Positions 61,275 to 64,000 of a DNA stretch of 64,000 nucleotides are shown here, in pieces. The translations under genes and the position numbers were made by a program. Positions within the stretch are counted from its first letter, which is position 1. The number at the start of each line of letters is the position of its first letter. Origin of the DNA: Phymatolithon calcareum (taxonomy: Eukaryota > Rhodophyta > Florideophyceae > Hapalidiales); NCBI GenBank assembly GCA_977006965.1, contig OZ345353.1, forward strand, positions 3,224,001 to 3,288,000, given 5' to 3'. The notes beneath the pieces were generated by a model. The model did not search any database, had not been told where the DNA came from, and saw only the letters and a program-made list of their open reading frames with translations.

Positions 61275-63995
61275 TCAAATATCATCGTAACGAACTAGGT
61301 CAATGCCCGGCCCATCAGACGGCGCGTCCAAATCATTATATCTCCTTCCCTTTGACCTCGGATCCACTGGCAACGGCTGCTGTGGAGCTCTGCGCGGTCC
61401 GTCACGATCACGCGCATCATCCGGATGCCTTCCATTTCCATACGGAGACCCTCCTCGACCCCAATTTCGCCCTCCTCGACGTCCGCCGTCACGTCCAGTA
61501 CCTCGACCGCCACGACCCCGATATCCTCCATTACCCTGCATAGGCACCATGCCTGGCATACCCATGCCCTGTCCCGAAAAGCCCATTCCTCCACCTTGGA
61601 ATGGCGCTGCAGCACCATACCCCGGAGCGAACCCTGTTGCTCCAGCCTGCGGCATCATCATTAAAGGAAACTGCATTCCCATTCCCATAAATGGTGCACG
61701 ATACATCCCCATATTAGCACCAGCCTGAGGATAGCCTGCTCCGACGTTGCTCATCATTCCCAAACCACTCGCAGCAGCAATATCCCCTCGGATTTCACCT
61801 GCATTTTCGGTTTCCTCAGCAGCAGTCCGAGAAATACCTTGATTGAATATCGAGATAACTTCCGCCTTGCTTGCATCATTCTCAAAGTTTGCACGATACG
61901 TTTCAAGATCCGCCTTTTCCAAAATTTCTTTGACCTTTTCCGGGTGCTTCGTCCTGATATGCTTGTGTACAAACGCAGGTCCTTTAAAAAGCTTGAACGG
62001 TGGCAGTCGACATCTGAACCGGCCATTACCTTCGTCGCTTGTATTAGCTTCTAACCATGCCTTCAAGTGCTCCGCCCGTGCCGCCACCCCATTGTCGCCA
62101 TTGCTGCGAGGTCGGTCATAGTCACGTTCCAGAACCCACTTTGCTCTTTCATCAACGCGGCGAACCATTCGGGCGTCAGCCTCTGAGTGTTTAGACACAC
62201 GATTGGCAGAGTAACCAGGTCTCATTTCCTGAGGTGGCATGCTTGTAGGATCTTCAAGAAATTCGTTTCCAGAGTAGTAGCAGAAGTAGTGCACTTCGCG
62301 AAGATATGAAATAACATGATCCAAACGGCTTTCGTCGGAAGACAGCGAGTCGAGCAGCTCATCTGTTAGAGAATTCAGTGCAGGGTCAATTTTGCGAAGC
62401 TTGTCCAAATGGCGCATTATTTGTACTGCCTGGTTGGCATCTCGCTTCACTCTTATCGGATCAGCAAAAGGTCCAGGTAGAGTTCGGCCTTCGGAAAATT
62501 TTCTGCGACGCTCCATATTTAGCATGCAGTCGATGGTGTACAAAGCTTCGGGATCGTCATCTTTCGCTTTCTCGACCTTTGCAAAAACAGAGTCCTTGTC
62601 GTTATCTTTTTCCTCATCCACAACGTCCGAAGATTTCACGAGAGACCCTCGCACAATTTCTATAGCCCGTTTAGCTGTGTCTTCACTGTCGTACACAGCC
62701 CAGCCAAATCGCTGCAAGTCACGAATTGGATTGATGTCTCCAAGTTTCAGTCTGCGAAGAGTAAAATGCTCTTTGCCGTCAGGGCCATGGCGTAGAGTTT
62801 TGACAAGAGCTGCCCGGCTAAGATTTCTCGGAATTCCGCGCATGAAGATAGTATCCTTTTGATGTTGCCGACGAAGTGGTAGACATAATCCGTTCCTTGT
62901 GTGGCTTTCCTTCTTAAGTTCCTTTCCAGACCGAACATCATCGTCAACATGAGCAACACTCGGCGAAGTCGATTTTTTGGAATCGTCCTTCAAAACATTC
63001 TTGGATGGGTCCTTTTCTTCAGCATCCACAAGCGCTTCCTGCTCCTCCGCCACAACTGCCTTATCCTCGTCAACATGGGCAACGCTTGGCAAAGACGAAT
63101 TTTTGGAATCATCCTTCAAAACAGGCTCAGATGGATCCTTTTCTTCAGCATCCAAGAGTGCTTCCTGCTTCTCCGCCACTACTGCCTTATCCTCCTTCAC
63201 TTGTTTAGTCTCTTCACCCAGTTCCTCGCTCGATCCCTCCTTCGCTACGTCAGACGATAGTACGTCGTCGGCCCCGTCGCTTGTATCTTTCATTGAAGTG
63301 TCTTCAGACACGGGGAGAACTGGATCAACTTTTGCTTCGGTAATCGATTCAACTTTCACTTCAGCTATAGATTCATCTTCCTTCGCTTCGACTTCTTTCG
63401 TTTCGTCATTTTTCGCTTCATCTGTCGCTCCGTCGTCAGTTGCTTTGGCGTCAAGAGTTTCTGGCTCCTGTACCGCTTCAGCTTTATGCTCATCTTCTGT
63501 CTTGCTCGGCTGTTCTATGGTGACGGAGGCCAACGCCAACTTGGCTTCATCAACCTGCACGGCAGAGGTATCCGGCATATCCACATCTTCAGCTTTCACA
63601 ACTTCTTCAAGGGCCTTTGGATCTCCCTTGCGGTCTTCAACAATCTCAATTACTTTCCCAGGCGATTCGCACTCAGATTTGTCATTCGAAGGGCCGCGGC
63701 GTGGTTCTTTCGGTGGGAGCGTCAGACAAGGGGCACAAACTTCGCTTCCGCCCTTTTCCCAAATTTCCTTGAACTCGACAGCACGATCAGACACCTCAAC
63801 CTCAATGCGCTTCACCCGGTCACAGACATACTGCGGATCGTATCTTTCCCGAAACCATTCCTCGTCTTTGTGCATATCGAAAAAACTGTTCGGCTGCCGC
63901 CGGGTAAACTCCTGCAAGTACGCCGTGTACCCATCTTGTGCAGCTTGAGGCGATATACTATCCGGTTGCTTGGCCAGATAATCCTTGAATGACAT
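61275..63995 (-). CDS. ARS2: ARS2/SERRATE homologue (RNA-processing adaptor), possibly 5' partial
   Basis: ARS2/SERRATE binds the nuclear cap-binding complex and directs transcripts to microRNA processing, 3'-end formation or decay. This 906-codon frame opens with SFKDYLAKQP, FFDMHKDEEWFRERYDP, the hallmark N-terminal segment. A long acidic Lys/Glu/Asp-rich stretch (about 115-375) follows, including two tandem 42-residue units (62940-63191). An RRM-like part starts DTIFMRGIPRN (about 382), and the ARS2 zinc finger KLFKGPAFVHKHIRTKHPEKV lies near 660-685. The C-terminus is Gly/Met/Pro-rich with RGRGGRG repeats. The first ATG lies only five bases from the window end, and animal ARS2 proteins have extra residues before this segment, so the true start may lie outside. 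No intron is needed. Confidence 0.93.
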   Translation of the reverse strand: MSFKDYLAKQPDSISPQAAQDGYTAYLQEFTRRQPNSFFDMHKDEEWFRERYDPQYVCDRVKRIEVEVSDRAVEFKEIWEKGGSEVCAPCLTLPPKEPRRGPSNDKSECESPGKVIEIVEDRKGDPKALEEVVKAEDVDMPDTSAVQVDEAKLALASVTIEQPSKTEDEHKAEAVQEPETLDAKATDDGATDEAKNDETKEVEAKEDESIAEVKVESITEAKVDPVLPVSEDTSMKDTSDGADDVLSSDVAKEGSSEELGEETKQVKEDKAVVAEKQEALLDAEEKDPSEPVLKDDSKNSSLPSVAHVDEDKAVVAEEQEALVDAEEKDPSKNVLKDDSKKSTSPSVAHVDDDVRSGKELKKESHTRNGLCLPLRRQHQKDTIFMRGIPRNLSRAALVKTLRHGPDGKEHFTLRRLKLGDINPIRDLQRFGWAVYDSEDTAKRAIEIVRGSLVKSSDVVDEEKDNDKDSVFAKVEKAKDDDPEALYTIDCMLNMERRRKFSEGRTLPGPFADPIRVKRDANQAVQIMRHLDKLRKIDPALNSLTDELLDSLSSDESRLDHVISYLREVHYFCYYSGNEFLEDPTSMPPQEMRPGYSANRVSKHSEADARMVRRVDERAKWVLERDYDRPRSNGDNGVAARAEHLKAWLEANTSDEGNGRFRCRLPPFKLFKGPAFVHKHIRTKHPEKVKEILEKADLETYRANFENDASKAEVISIFNQGISRTAAEETENAGEIRGDIAAASGLGMMSNVGAGYPQAGANMGMYRAPFMGMGMQFPLMMMPQAGATGFAPGYGAAAPFQGGGMGFSGQGMGMPGMVPMQGNGGYRGRGGRGTGRDGGRRGGRNWGRGGSPYGNGRHPDDARDRDGPRRAPQQPLPVDPRSKGRRYNDLDAPSDGPGIDLVRYDDI
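62940..63191 (-). repeat. Tandem duplication of 126 bp inside the ARS2 gene
   Basis: Two 42-codon units, each with DKAVVAE-QEAL-DAEEKDPS, VLKDDSK and PSVAHVD. They differ at several codons, both silent and replacement, and keep the frame. They lie in the acidic linker, not in a folded domain. Confidence 0.88.
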
Positions 63996-64000
63996 AGGCT

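Noticed and set aside
1-64000. CRISPR arrays, rRNA genes, tRNA genes, bacterial operons
   Set aside because: No regularly spaced short repeats with unique spacers, no rRNA-like sequence and no complete tRNA cloverleaf were seen; the gene content is eukaryotic.

Overview
The window reads as nuclear DNA of a eukaryote with few introns and heavy mobile-element load. Two ordinary eukaryotic genes sit at the right end: GTP cyclohydrolase I with one clean 109-nt GT-AG intron, and an ARS2/SERRATE homologue. Everything to their left is repeats: Ty1/copia elements, many small inverted-repeat elements, a CMC/Plavaka-like DDE transposase, and a repeated module. Compact, nearly intronless genes separated by Copia- and DNA-transposon-rich islands would fit a florideophyte red alga such as Chondrus crispus. 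That assignment is inference and was not checked.

Layout. 1-2024: 3' end of an open Copia polyprotein plus a likely 3' LTR. 2025-31602: tandem array of a module made of a TOP3 (eukaryotic type IA topoisomerase III) gene followed, on the same minus strand, by a gene for an APH-fold phosphotransferase with a degenerate NUDIX-like N-terminus. A 48-aa zinc-finger reading frame sometimes lies convergent to the kinase. Modules start at about 2.2, 8.2, 18.2 and 25.2 kb, and a fifth lies apart at 50-57 kb. 31603-36200: a decayed Copia on the minus strand, split by a hAT-like MITE. 39.3-47.4 kb: three long open ORFs, one a DDE transposase, probably one DNA transposon. 47.9-48.25 kb: a GC-rich minisatellite. 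57.5-58.1 kb: back-to-back perfect palindromes joined to a gene fragment that also occurs at 30.7 kb. 60.0-64.0 kb: the two host genes, convergent.

Most notable biology. Every TOP3 copy is broken, and three have lost the catalytic tyrosine. The neighbouring kinase is open in four copies; three are exactly 484 codons from the conserved ATG and all keep the catalytic residues. So the kinase looks maintained while its topoisomerase partner decays. Comparing module copies also gives natural empty sites. These show several hAT-like MITEs with 8-bp target duplications, two tiny (14 and 28 bp) CAGGG...CCCTG insertions with 7-bp duplications, and perfect palindromes that arose in single copies or sit at chimeric joints.

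Coordinates of pseudogenes and repeats were read by eye and may be off by tens of bases unless the evidence gives exact junctions.
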